Shown here piece by piece: positions 1 through 8,620 of a DNA stretch of 54,530 nt (its first letter is position 1; each line of letters begins with the position of its first letter). Source of the stretch: Planctomycetota bacterium. GTDB lineage: Bacteria > Planctomycetota > PUPC01 > JACPCR01. A program made the translations under genes and the position numbers. The DNA is taken from NCBI GenBank assembly GCA_027625095.1, contig JAQBXN010000047.1, positions 1 through 54,530 of the forward strand, read 5' to 3'. The notes below the pieces were generated by a model, which was not told where the DNA came from, ran no database searches, and worked only from the letters and a program-made list of their open reading frames with translations.

Positions 1-181
1 TGCATTCTTCTTCCTTCCCCATTCGTTGTTTCCTTGAATTCGTTGGAAGCACTTCTCTTCTCTTTGGTTGCGGCCTTACGGCTGCGATATGTGTTACGCT
101 TCCCAAATCTCATTTGCGCAACTGCCACATAAAAGTGAGTCTTTCGCCATTCAAAATTCCAAATCGAGAAAGATAGAAGCA

Positions 182-1156
182 ATGCCAATCAAACACCTGG
201 TGTATGTCGGCGTAACAGGTCAGAGCGTCTGGCGAAGTGAGGACTCAGGGGAGACCTTCAAGCGTTCGAGTAACGGGATGTTCATGGAGGCTGAAATCCG
301 TGCCCTCGCCGTGCATCCTAACTGTCCAAAGACACTTATTTCCGGCACCGAATGCGGGCTCTACAAGACGGTAGATGGAGGCAATTCGTGGGAACTGCTT
401 CCTTCACAGTTAAACGAACTCCAGATTTGGTCGTTGCGCTTCCATCCCACCAATCCGGATATCATGTTCGCAGGGACGTGTCCTGCGGATGTTTATCGAA
501 GCGAAGATGGCGGGAAAAACTGGGAGCTTCTCGACACCGGTATCCCTCGCAAATGCACCATTGATGCGCCCATTGTTCCAAGGGTTACCACGTTGAAAAT
601 TGATCCGGACAATAACAAGCGGATTTACGCTGGAGTTGAAATCGCCGGCATGTACCGTAGCGATGATGGTGGAAAGAGGTGGGTTTGCCGGATCGAAGGA
701 CTGACGAACCACGACATTCACGACATCATCTGTTTCGGCGGGGATACAATCTATGCCTCAACAAATGCTGAAGCATTCATCAGCCACAACGGCGGAGACG
801 AATGGAAGGCGCTTAACATCCGAGAGAAACTGCCGTTCCGATACATGCGTGGCTGTGCTCTTGATTTGACCGAAAATCCGGCGCTCTACGCCGGGATCGG
901 GAACGGGCCTCCGGGTGACAACGGAGCGCTTGCCCGAACCCTCGACAAGGGTGAAAGCTGGGAGATCTGCGAGTTGCCCGGCAACATCAACAGCACCATC
1001 TGGAATCTTGCGGTGAATCCCGCCGACCCAAACCTCATTTACGCCACCAGCATCAGCGGCCAACTCTTCCGTTCAGAGGATGGTGGAAACACCTGGACGA
1101 AGCCGCGTCACGAATTTGGAGAGGTGAGAGCCCTGGCCTGGGTACCCTCGGATTGA
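182..1156 (+). CDS. BNR/Asp-box beta-propeller protein (sialidase/VPS10-like fold)
   Basis: The 324-aa product is built of about seven Asp-box units of the type S-x-D-x-G-x-x-W, for example SEDSGETF, TVDGGNSWELL, SEDGGKNWELL, SDDGGKRWVC, TLDKGESWEIC and SEDGGNTWTKP. This spacing matches a seven-bladed propeller of the sialidase / photosystem-stability-factor-like type. The open frame extends upstream to a TTG at 68, but the ATG at 182 begins the first blade (MPIKHLVYVG) and is preceded by a purine-rich stretch. No signal peptide is visible from this start, so the protein may be cytoplasmic. Asp-boxes are structural and the sialidase arginine triad is not obvious, so hydrolase activity should not be assumed. 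Confidence 0.8.
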   Translation: MPIKHLVYVGVTGQSVWRSEDSGETFKRSSNGMFMEAEIRALAVHPNCPKTLISGTECGLYKTVDGGNSWELLPSQLNELQIWSLRFHPTNPDIMFAGTCPADVYRSEDGGKNWELLDTGIPRKCTIDAPIVPRVTTLKIDPDNNKRIYAGVEIAGMYRSDDGGKRWVCRIEGLTNHDIHDIICFGGDTIYASTNAEAFISHNGGDEWKALNIREKLPFRYMRGCALDLTENPALYAGIGNGPPGDNGALARTLDKGESWEICELPGNINSTIWNLAVNPADPNLIYATSISGQLFRSEDGGNTWTKPRHEFGEVRALAWVPSD

Positions 1157-1875
1157 GCCGGGGGCTTGTCGTATTCCCCTGGCCCCAATACTGTTCAATT
1201 AAGACCCCGCCACCTTGGGGACTGTTGATTTGATTTTCGAAAGCAATTGGAAAAATTCTTCAAGCGAGAGTCAGCCAGGGTAGCTTTTGAAGCCTTCACC
1301 ATGCTCTGACCCATCCTATTGGCTTTGGCAGTGACGGAGCCGATTTCATGTAGATTTAGCGGTTTATGATGGTTTTTCCGGCATTTTAACTATCTCGCGG
1401 CTTCCTGTAGACGTACTGCTCAATTCTCCAGAATTAAGGAGTTCATTTAGCAGTTCCTGGTGCTGTCCGAGTCCGAAGCAGACACGAATGTCCGACAGGT
1501 TGCGGCTGAAGCCGCACAAGCTCTCTCGAAGCTGAAGTGATGTCTGGGCTCAGGCGCCTCGCCAGCCAACGAGACACTCAGAGCGTACTTTTGAGACCCC
1601 GTGGAACTTGCCCTCGCATCCAGGAGAGGATCGTAGAGATTCGCTCGAATTCTAGTCCCCTCGGGACGGAAAATAGGACACGAGCCTCCAGCCTGAACTC
1701 CTTCTCAATCAAAGCGACTTTTGCCAGGCGTGTTCAGTACTTCCCCGGCATTCAACTTGCTAGTGCAGCCTCTTCCGGCATGAGAGCCTAAATGGCTTTC
1801 AGGTATGCAGAAGGTGCACCACCTTATGTTTTAGTGAAGGTATTGCAGTAAGTCCCTCAACTACGGAGAAGTGTC
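1157..1875. other. intergenic gap without a convincing intact gene
   Basis: This is a 719-bp stretch between the propeller gene and the iron-sulfur repair gene. Apart from the short HEAT-like remnant at 1451-1540 I see no supported feature. An 84-codon open frame at 1537-1791 has no recognisable protein character and no convincing ribosome binding site. The promoter of the downstream gene presumably lies in the last 100 bp. Confidence 0.5.
1451..1540 (+). pseudogene. possible C-terminal HEAT-repeat remnant
   Basis: Between an in-frame TAG and a TGA at 1538 the plus strand encodes about 29 residues containing DTNVRQVAAEAAQALSKLK. This has the pattern of a HEAT repeat helix pair (D-x-x-V-R-x-x-A-A-x-A-L-x-x-L). 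No intact upstream gene reads into it. It may be the last repeat of a deleted HEAT-repeat protein. It is short, so chance resemblance is possible. Confidence 0.3.
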
Positions 1876-2589
1876 GTGAGACCTGAAGATTCAATTGGCC
1901 AGATCGTCACTGATTGCTCATCGCTCTCTCGAGTGTTTGACGCTCTGGATATCGACTACTGTTGTCACGGAGATCGAACACTTTTGAATGTATGCGAAGA
2001 GAGGGGACTCGAGCCGCTCAGCGTTGCTCGTGTGCTGCAGGCGGTTGCTCAAAGTATGCCCAGGCACCGGCGTGTCGATTGTTCAAGGATGAGCCTTACA
2101 GAACTCGCGGATCACATCGAGCAAACGCACCATGATTATTTGCGGATAGAGTTGCCACGACTCACCGAACTCATAGATGAGGTGCACAAACGCCATGACA
2201 GTTGTCTGTCACTCTTCGAACTTAAAGAGGTGTTCGCCAAGCTTCATGCCGATTTGCGGGAACACGTGCTTCACGAGGAGCAGCTCCTGTTTCCTGTAGT
2301 TCGGGATATCGATAAATCCTACAGCCTGCGAGCCCTCCAGGGGTTCAGCGTGAACACATCCATTAAGGATCTGAATCATGGCCACGAGGAGGACTATCGA
2401 GCCCTTGAAAGGCTACGAGATCTGACCGACAACTTTACGCCCCCCGAAGGGGCTTCCAATGCATGGCGCGCCTTACTCGAAGGTCTGGCAGACCTGGACT
2501 ACGATCTCCATGAACATATCCACAAGGAGACCAATATCCTGTTCCCCAAAGCGGCGGAGACTGAGGCCTGGCTGGATGCGGCAGTCTAG
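1876..2589 (+). CDS. RIC-family iron-sulfur cluster repair protein (ScdA/YtfE/DnrN-like)
   Basis: The 237-aa product has the usual two-domain layout of di-iron iron-sulfur repair proteins. The N-terminal ScdA_N (DUF542) domain carries the hallmark DYCCHGDRTL at about residues 27-36. A hemerythrin-like four-helix domain follows, with His/Glu ligands in HIEQTHHDYLRIELPRL, HVLHEEQLLFP, HGHEEDY and HEHIHKETNILFP. Family members repair iron-sulfur clusters damaged by nitric oxide or peroxide and can supply iron. The GTG start at 1876 follows GGAGAA. The gene stands alone ahead of selD. Its presence suggests exposure to nitrosative or oxidative stress. Confidence 0.92.
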   Translation: MRPEDSIGQIVTDCSSLSRVFDALDIDYCCHGDRTLLNVCEERGLEPLSVARVLQAVAQSMPRHRRVDCSRMSLTELADHIEQTHHDYLRIELPRLTELIDEVHKRHDSCLSLFELKEVFAKLHADLREHVLHEEQLLFPVVRDIDKSYSLRALQGFSVNTSIKDLNHGHEEDYRALERLRDLTDNFTPPEGASNAWRALLEGLADLDYDLHEHIHKETNILFPKAAETEAWLDAAV

Positions 2590-2695
2590 AGCCGCGAAGA
2601 AGAGGGCCACGGATGAATTGGTTCTGATATCCGTAGCACTTTCCATCCGTGCTCCTTCTGTGCTTGGGTGCCAAAGGCATCCTTAAGATCATCCG

Positions 2696-2722
2696 TATTC
2701 TCCGAGAATGATTTCTTTTTTC
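2696..2722 (+). terminator. weak candidate terminator after the RIC gene
   Basis: A 5-bp hairpin (ATTCT-ccg-AGAAT) is followed within a few bases by a T-rich run (GATTTCTTTTTTC). The position, about 105 bp after the stop, fits transcription termination before selD. The stem is short. Confidence 0.3.
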
Positions 2723-2802
2723 ATTGTGTTCCGTGCAGTCAGTGGTTCACATTTCTTTCGAGCAAGTCGCCACGGCCCTTACTTCCAAAGAGGAGGTAAT
2801 TC

Positions 2803-3852
2803 ATGTCCATCTTCGGTTCCAAGAAGGAATACAAGCTGACCGCCAATGTGCGGTGCGCGGGTTGAGCATCCAAGCTTAGCCCTAAGGCGCTTGCGCAGGT
2901 TCTGCGTGAGTTACCAACCTACGACGATCCGAACCTTCTCGTTGGGTTCGATCACTTTGACGATGCTGGCGTGTACCGGCTTAGCGATACAACAGCCCTT
3001 GTGAATACGGTGGACTTCTTTACGCCCATCGTGGACGACCCTTATGAATTCGGACAGATCGCCGCGGCGAATGCGCTCAGCGATGTGTATGCCATGGGAG
3101 GCACTCCACTTACTGTGATGAACATCGTCTGCTTCCCTTCAGACAAACTCCCTTTCGAGGTTCTCGGGAGCATCATGCAAGGCAGTCTGGCAAAAGTGAG
3201 GGAAGCCGGTGCGCTGCCGGTTGGCGGACATTCGGTGGATGACCCAGAGATTAAATTTGGCCTGGCTGTGACCGGTATCGTCCATCCAGACAAGATTCTG
3301 ACGAACAGCGGTGCCAAGCCCGGCAACGCTCTGCTCCTGAGCAAGGCTCTTGGGACAGGGATTTTGACCACAGCGGTCAAGCTCAAAAAAACGAAGTCGG
3401 AGGTATTGCCGCCCGCAATTGAATCGATGTCTCGCCTGAACAAGGTGGCCAGCGAAATCGCTCTCCGGCATTCGGCGACTGCCGTAACCGACATCACCGG
3501 ATTCGGCCTGCTGGGGCATGCGAGCGAAATGGCCCGAGGAAGCGCTGTAAGACTGGACATCCATTCTGGCTCTCTTCCCCTTCTGCCAGAAACGCACTCT
3601 TTAGCCGAGCGAAAAGTCGAGACCATGGTCTACAGCTCAAACCTGGAAAACCTTGGCGGCTTCGTTCAGTTGCAGGATGGTGTCACCGATGCCTATCACC
3701 GGATCATGCTGGAAGCAGAAACATCTGGAGGCCTGCTGATCGCACTCCCCGAAGAAGAGGCCGAGGGCGCCTTGGCCCAACTGAAAGAAACCGGTCATGC
3801 CGCGGCCAGTATCGGGCGGGTCGTCGAAGGACAGGGCATCGGGGTGGATTGA
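2803..3852 (+). CDS. selD: selenide, water dikinase with an in-frame UGA (selenocysteine) codon
   Basis: SelD makes selenophosphate from selenide and ATP, the selenium donor for selenocysteine and selenouridine. The true gene starts at ATG 2803, seven bases after a perfect AGGAGG. It reads 20 codons into a TGA at 2863-2865 and continues in frame to 3852, giving 349 aa. The context VRCAG-U-ASKLSP aligns U21 with the catalytic Cys17 of E. coli SelD (CGCKISP); the second Cys of that motif is Ser here. Downstream family motifs are intact: VDDPYEFGQIAAANALSD, GGHSVDDPEIKFGLAVTG and TDITGFGLLGH. A search that treats TGA only as a stop would report an N-truncated protein from about 2971. The sel genes selA, selB and selC are not in this window. 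Confidence 0.93.
2863..2894 (+). promoter_or_regulatory. candidate bacterial SECIS hairpin after the selD UGA
   Basis: Directly after the UGA, CAAGC (2871-2875) can pair with GCTTG (2889-2893). An inner TTA/TAA pairing closes a GCCC apical loop that begins with G. Bacterial SECIS elements lie in the coding sequence immediately 3' of UGA and carry G near the loop start. The distance from UGA to loop here is about 13 nt, at or slightly below the usual range, so the exact fold is uncertain. Confidence 0.45.
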
Positions 3853-3889
3853 ATCCTCCTGGAAACTGACCGCGCATTACCGCTGTCCC

Positions 3890-4192
3890 TTACACAATCG
3901 TGCGTGGTTTGAAAGTCATCCTCCACAAATCTTTTTTATATTGATACTCCCCGATCTTGGCGATTTTCCCTTTGCCGAGCTTGAAGCGATAGCGGTTCGT
4001 GAGCGGGCCGGGAACACGATGGACGACGCTGTTGGCGGGAGCACCGGTGTGGAGGAAGTTCGACCACATGACACCTTTCTTGACCGCGTCGGTCACGATG
4101 GCAACAGCCTCGAATTCGCCTTTGCCGATGCGTATCAGTCCGGCCTTTTCGAGGCCGGTATATGAAAGATCGTCCGATATCTGCAGAGTCTT
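3890..4192 (-). pseudogene. C-terminal fragment of a molybdopterin oxidoreductase
   Basis: On the minus strand an open stretch of 100 residues between a TGA and a TAA reads like the C-terminal molybdopterin-dinucleotide-binding domain of a DMSO-reductase-family enzyme. Key pieces are GKGEFEAVAIVTDAVKKGV, MWSNFLHTGAPANSVVHRVP and a basic tail ending in MTFKPRTIV. No Met start fits a stand-alone protein, and the catalytic part is absent: upstream on this strand lies the stop of the kinase chimera only 25 bp away. I read it as the residual 3' end of a deleted gene. Assignment to a substrate class such as arsenite oxidase or formate dehydrogenase is not possible from this piece. Confidence 0.6.
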
Positions 4193-4217
4193 TCAGTCGG
4201 CAGAGAGTGAGTCTTCT

Positions 4218-7200
4218 CTAGTCACCTTCTATTTGAAATTCCAAGAGCGAGTCTTTTACCTGAATGACATCGCCGGACTCCAGCACTCTCCGCCGGATGT
4301 TTACGCCATTCACCCGGGTACCATTGTGAGAGTTAAGGTCTTCGAGGACCCAGCGATCTCCTGTTCTTCGGATCATCAAATGTCTGCGTGAGACCCACGG
4401 ATCACGGAGCAGGATGTGGCACCCTGATTGCCGGCCGAGAAGAATCTCATCTCCGAACAGTGGAATCGTGCGACGGTGATCTCCCTCCCTGGTGACGAGC
4501 ATGGCGGGGGCCTTCATCTCTGCGGCTTTCTCATCGGGGGAAGTGGTCTTGACCTCGGTCGGCAACGGCTTGGTATCGGGGGCAAGATGGGACAGGCATT
4601 CTTCGATTCGCGCACACGTTTCTCTTGCTCCAGGCCGCCGGGCGACATCCTTTGCCAACAAGTCTTTGAGCAGGCGATATGAATGGTACGAAAGACTTGG
4701 GCAGAGTTTTCTGGCGTCCTCGGGGACGTTGTGTATCTGGCTGTGCAGAAGGCCATGTAGAGTCACATCGTCGAACATCAGGCGTCCAGTCACCATCTTG
4801 TAAATGATAGCCCCGAGGGAATAAAGGTCGGTGCGGATGTCCAGGTTGGACTCGCCTCGCGCTTGTTCTGGTGAAAGATAATGCGGGGTGCCAACCACCA
4901 CTCCCTGTTGTGTGACCATAAATGCCTCGGGCCCCACTCCGATTTGCCGGGCAAGCCCGAGGTCGCAGAGCTTGGCGCGCTCCCCGTCCATAAGCACATT
5001 CGTTGGTTTCAGGTCGCGATGCACCATCTGGTGTTCGTCGATATGCAGGAGCGAGGAGGCAAGCTGCTGGGCGATTTTCATAGCCCTTCGTTCTGACAGG
5101 CGATGGTAAACGGTCAGGATGTCCTGAAGTGTCGGGCCATTTACCAGCTCCATTGCGAAGTAATGCGTTCCCTCCACTTCGCCGGTATCGATGGCTTGTA
5201 CGATGTTCACGTGGTTCAACTTTGCGAGAGATTCTGCTTCACGCAAAAATCTCTTGAGGAACACTTCCTCATCTCTGTCTGTATGAATTTTCAGCGCTAC
5301 ATCACGAGCAACCTTGCGCTGCACCGCTCGGAATACCTGGGCATTCGCTCCAACACCAATTCGCTCGGAGATTGTAAATTCCTCGAACTCAGGCAAATCG
5401 AGAAGGTTGTCGCCCCACTTCCCGATCTGAACGAAACCGCGCTGCCCGCGGATGATTCCTTCATAGGTTTCAAAGCGGATCAGGTCGAAGGCCATGTCGT
5501 TGAAAATATTCGGGAAGTCAAGGCTGGATACATTCTTCCCGAGGGAGCGCATCCTGTGCAGGACGGTTACCGGCACGCGGGAAGGACCGTCCCAGTTACT
5601 TTCCGGCCCGAAGACGTCCCACATGGTGCCGTATTGTTGTTTGTGTGCGGAATAGCCTCCGCTGGAAAAGAGGGGCCTCTGTCCCAACAGTCGTACGGAG
5701 TCTGCGAACTCTTCCTGAGCTTTCAGCAGTTTGGGATCGGTGTAAACCTCCTCCTGCATGCCGCCCTCCCAGGCGGTCAAACTGGTCAGGAGCAATGATG
5801 GATGCGTTCCCGCAGCCTTAATCTCGTCGGGGGTACTTGCGCATCTCCAGCGTTCGCCATATCGATCATCAAAAGCCAGCCCGAACCAGTTCTTGGGATA
5901 CCACACCGCGCTGTAGAGATTCGATTTCCAGATTGAATCGAAATAATCCAGGCCAACGGGAACGTTCGGCCAAAAGGAATTGAAGCCGTGCCTCTTGACC
6001 CTCGAGAAGTCCAGAATCTGTTTCTTCTCCGGACTTTGGCGAGTCTCTACCCAGGGCGGTCTCTGCGAAGGCGCAGGCTCAAGATTCCAGGAGTGGCCCA
6101 GGCATCCCCTCAGGAAGAACGGTTCGCCGTTCACCCAGGTTGCTCCGTTCCTGACTTCCACGGACCGGACCGGTTCGAGTTCTTCAGTATTCGGTCCGAC
6201 CACCCCGAAGGGAACGCTCTCGCAACGGAATATCTCACGGGCGAACAGGCCACCCTCAGCAACGACCGCGACCATGTGATCCCTGGTGGGCCGGTCCTCG
6301 GGATGGACAGGCAGAAAGCTCAAGTCAAAGCTGCGCATGAAAAGCTGGAATTCATCGACCCACCAGTTTGCCAGCGGCTGTGTCTTACGAAATTCATCCA
6401 GGACGTTTTGAAATTCTCGCACTCTGACCGACTTCACCACTTTTCCTGTACCCCGGCGGATGAAGTCGAAACGCAACGCCTTGACCTTGGCGAGCGTTTC
6501 CGCAGTCACGCCGAAATTGACCCAGATGTTCTGGCTCCGGGATTCATCAGGAAGCGGGAAGACTCGCTCGACCTCGACTCGGCCAATCTCTGGCCAGGTA
6601 CCGAAATTCACCTCAGTCGATCCCAATACCAGGCCGTCGATGATCAGCGCGACCTTTAAATGATATTGCGACCGCCAGTCCCGGCAGACCTGCCATAAGG
6701 AATAAGGAATTTCGAGCGTCTCTTGGTTGCCAATGCCGATAATGATTTCTTTAGATTGCGAGACTTTCGCTGGAGCGCCGTATTCGGATGGAGGGGTCAA
6801 CTCGACCTCTGCCTTCGCTCGGCAAGGCTTATCTCCACTGTTCTTAATCTCAAGCCGGACCCGATTCTCCCCGAACAATCGCTCCCCGAAATCAATGGCG
6901 GTTAGGTGAATCTGCGGGCGAGGTGGTGGAGGGGAGGAATTGGCCACCGGATCTGCAAGAGGATCAGTAACGATCAGATCGTCCCACCAGAGCGTGCCCG
7001 CCTGATTGTTGGTGGCCTTCTTGCCCGTGTCATCTACGTGCAGCCCATTGAAACCGCGAGCACACAACCGCACCCGTACTGATTTGAGAGGCCGATCGGA
7101 GACAAAAAATTTCCTGAAATACCGCCAATCGAACGAACCGCGATGAGTCGCCCCGCTCTCCCGGCTGTGGGTCGAGGTGATGAACGACTGGTCGTTGAGA

Positions 7201-8318
7201 TAGATGCCATTCTCATCCACCGCCCGCAGATCGAAGAAGCGGATTTTGTCGGCCTTGAGCCAAATGCCGATTTCAACAAAGCGTGCCTCGCTCTGATTGA
7301 TTGAGATGAGCTTGCTCTCGCAGAACATCTCATCGCCGGGGAGGACACTGAACCGAAAACTGCGGGCTCCGGAGCGAGCCACGATCGCATCGGAGGCGAC
7401 CTTGCCACGCGGAGGAGAAAAAAAGTGAGACCAATCGCGCCAGACGTAGTACCACGCAGGGGGTACAAAATGGAATTTCTGCGGCCCTGTCCACTCGTGG
7501 GGAACCTCATCCTCGGTCACTTGCTCGAAGCTCGAATTGGGGGCTAAGTTGGGACTGGATGGGAGGTTTTCTTCGATGGCGACGTTATCAAACCAGACCG
7601 TGCCGGACGGGTTGTTCGCGGGAGGAACGAATTGGAGAGAGACCGTCCAACTAGCAGGAAGGGTCCCTGTTGCCTGATCTCTCAGACTGCGGACATAGGC
7701 TTCGGCAATTGCTGCGGCCGGGATTTCCAGTTCTCTCTTCTGCCAATCATAGGTGCCAACAGGAAACTCAAGCGAGGCAGAGGTCGGTCCGCGGACGAAT
7801 GCAACAAGGATTCTGGCGCCTTCAGGAACTTGAGATGCCTTGCACCAGGCGGAAAGCCGAAGCGAGCGGAAAAATCGTTGAACGTCCGAGCGGGAAAGAG
7901 GGATCGCCTGAACTTGCCAGGTCTTCCGGTCCGAATCGAACACGTCTTTACCTGGCTCGCCCAGATACCCGGCATACGGCTGGGACTGAGACGCGAGCAT
8001 ACTGGTGTTTGCCGTAGCAGTTGGATTGATTGACATCCGAAGCGAGTACCGGCCTGAATGAGCTTCAGTCGCATCCCAGGAGACGGCGCGATTCTCCGGT
8101 TCCGCGGGCAGCTGATAACTCCACGCGTCGGGTTTAAGGTCTTGCTGGTTGAATCCATGTTCGCCCCACGCGCTGATGAGCTGCTTTTCCGCTTTGCCAT
8201 TAATCCAGTCGTGTTCAAACGAAGGATTGGCCAACAGATTTCCGGTCGAGTCCGCATGGGCAGCCATACTGATGGACAGCACGACAAGAAGAAGCTGGAT
8301 GCTCTTCGTCATTTCCAT
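4218..8318 (-). CDS. secreted glycosidase-like protein fused to Ser/Thr kinase and FHA domain
   Basis: The product is about 1366 aa. After a signal peptide (MTKSIQLLLVVLSISMAAHA) come two CBM4/9-like beta-sandwiches (about residues 30-250 and 255-450, each opening with N-x-S-F-E), a GH2-like sandwich region, and part of a TIM barrel ending near residue 970 at RGQRGFVQIGKWGDN. The sequence then passes without linker or membrane segment into a Ser/Thr kinase: glycine loop GVGANAQVF, ALKI lysine, VHRDLKPTN, DLG in place of DFG, and SPEQ. A C-terminal FHA domain follows (LLGRQSGCHILLRD, SRRHL, NSHNGTRVNG). Kinase residues look intact. An exported signal peptide combined with a cytosolic kinase and no transmembrane helix makes little sense, so this looks like an in-frame gene fusion near 5400. 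The frame opens at a GTG at 8330; ATG 8318 or 8312 is preferred. Confidence 0.8.
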   Translation of the reverse strand: MEMTKSIQLLLVVLSISMAAHADSTGNLLANPSFEHDWINGKAEKQLISAWGEHGFNQQDLKPDAWSYQLPAEPENRAVSWDATEAHSGRYSLRMSINPTATANTSMLASQSQPYAGYLGEPGKDVFDSDRKTWQVQAIPLSRSDVQRFFRSLRLSAWCKASQVPEGARILVAFVRGPTSASLEFPVGTYDWQKRELEIPAAAIAEAYVRSLRDQATGTLPASWTVSLQFVPPANNPSGTVWFDNVAIEENLPSSPNLAPNSSFEQVTEDEVPHEWTGPQKFHFVPPAWYYVWRDWSHFFSPPRGKVASDAIVARSGARSFRFSVLPGDEMFCESKLISINQSEARFVEIGIWLKADKIRFFDLRAVDENGIYLNDQSFITSTHSRESGATHRGSFDWRYFRKFFVSDRPLKSVRVRLCARGFNGLHVDDTGKKATNNQAGTLWWDDLIVTDPLADPVANSSPPPPRPQIHLTAIDFGERLFGENRVRLEIKNSGDKPCRAKAEVELTPPSEYGAPAKVSQSKEIIIGIGNQETLEIPYSLWQVCRDWRSQYHLKVALIIDGLVLGSTEVNFGTWPEIGRVEVERVFPLPDESRSQNIWVNFGVTAETLAKVKALRFDFIRRGTGKVVKSVRVREFQNVLDEFRKTQPLANWWVDEFQLFMRSFDLSFLPVHPEDRPTRDHMVAVVAEGGLFAREIFRCESVPFGVVGPNTEELEPVRSVEVRNGATWVNGEPFFLRGCLGHSWNLEPAPSQRPPWVETRQSPEKKQILDFSRVKRHGFNSFWPNVPVGLDYFDSIWKSNLYSAVWYPKNWFGLAFDDRYGERWRCASTPDEIKAAGTHPSLLLTSLTAWEGGMQEEVYTDPKLLKAQEEFADSVRLLGQRPLFSSGGYSAHKQQYGTMWDVFGPESNWDGPSRVPVTVLHRMRSLGKNVSSLDFPNIFNDMAFDLIRFETYEGIIRGQRGFVQIGKWGDNLLDLPEFEEFTISERIGVGANAQVFRAVQRKVARDVALKIHTDRDEEVFLKRFLREAESLAKLNHVNIVQAIDTGEVEGTHYFAMELVNGPTLQDILTVYHRLSERRAMKIAQQLASSLLHIDEHQMVHRDLKPTNVLMDGERAKLCDLGLARQIGVGPEAFMVTQQGVVVGTPHYLSPEQARGESNLDIRTDLYSLGAIIYKMVTGRLMFDDVTLHGLLHSQIHNVPEDARKLCPSLSYHSYRLLKDLLAKDVARRPGARETCARIEECLSHLAPDTKPLPTEVKTTSPDEKAAEMKAPAMLVTREGDHRRTIPLFGDEILLGRQSGCHILLRDPWVSRRHLMIRRTGDRWVLEDLNSHNGTRVNGVNIRRRVLESGDVIQVKDSLLEFQIEGD

Positions 8319-8620
8319 TCGTAACCGCACAGTGGAGTTGCAGGCTTACAAAGGCGCTCGAGTTCGAAGCCGGATTGTGTCTTTCTGTCGGTCTATTGCC
8401 AAACGCGGCGTTTGCGTTGCGGAGGGTGCTTTAACTTTGTGTGTCAGGCGAGCTTCAGCGGGAACTTCAGCTCATCCGTCGAATCCGCGCTTCGCCGGGC
8501 ATCGTGACGCAGGATCAGGAGGAGAGCGACTATTGCAGTCGAAGCTCCCAGGCAGCAGCTTGTAGGTACGAATGGGTGTCGCCATGTGCCTCGGCAGGAG
8601 GCCAGTTCAAAACTCTTTCC

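Noticed and set aside
1537..1791. 84-codon plus-strand open frame
   Set aside because: Basic, low-information sequence, no ribosome binding site and no family resemblance.
2590..2970. Start of selD at about 2971 downstream of the TGA
   Set aside because: It would omit the catalytic loop and the strong AGGAGG-ATG at 2803; the UGA is better read as selenocysteine.
3042..3626. 194-codon minus-strand open frame opposite selD
   Set aside because: selD motifs on the plus strand are unambiguous; the minus frame is low-information antisense.
5103..5798. 231-codon plus-strand open frame opposite the kinase chimera
   Set aside because: It is antisense to well-supported kinase and TIM-barrel sequence and has no recognisable protein character.
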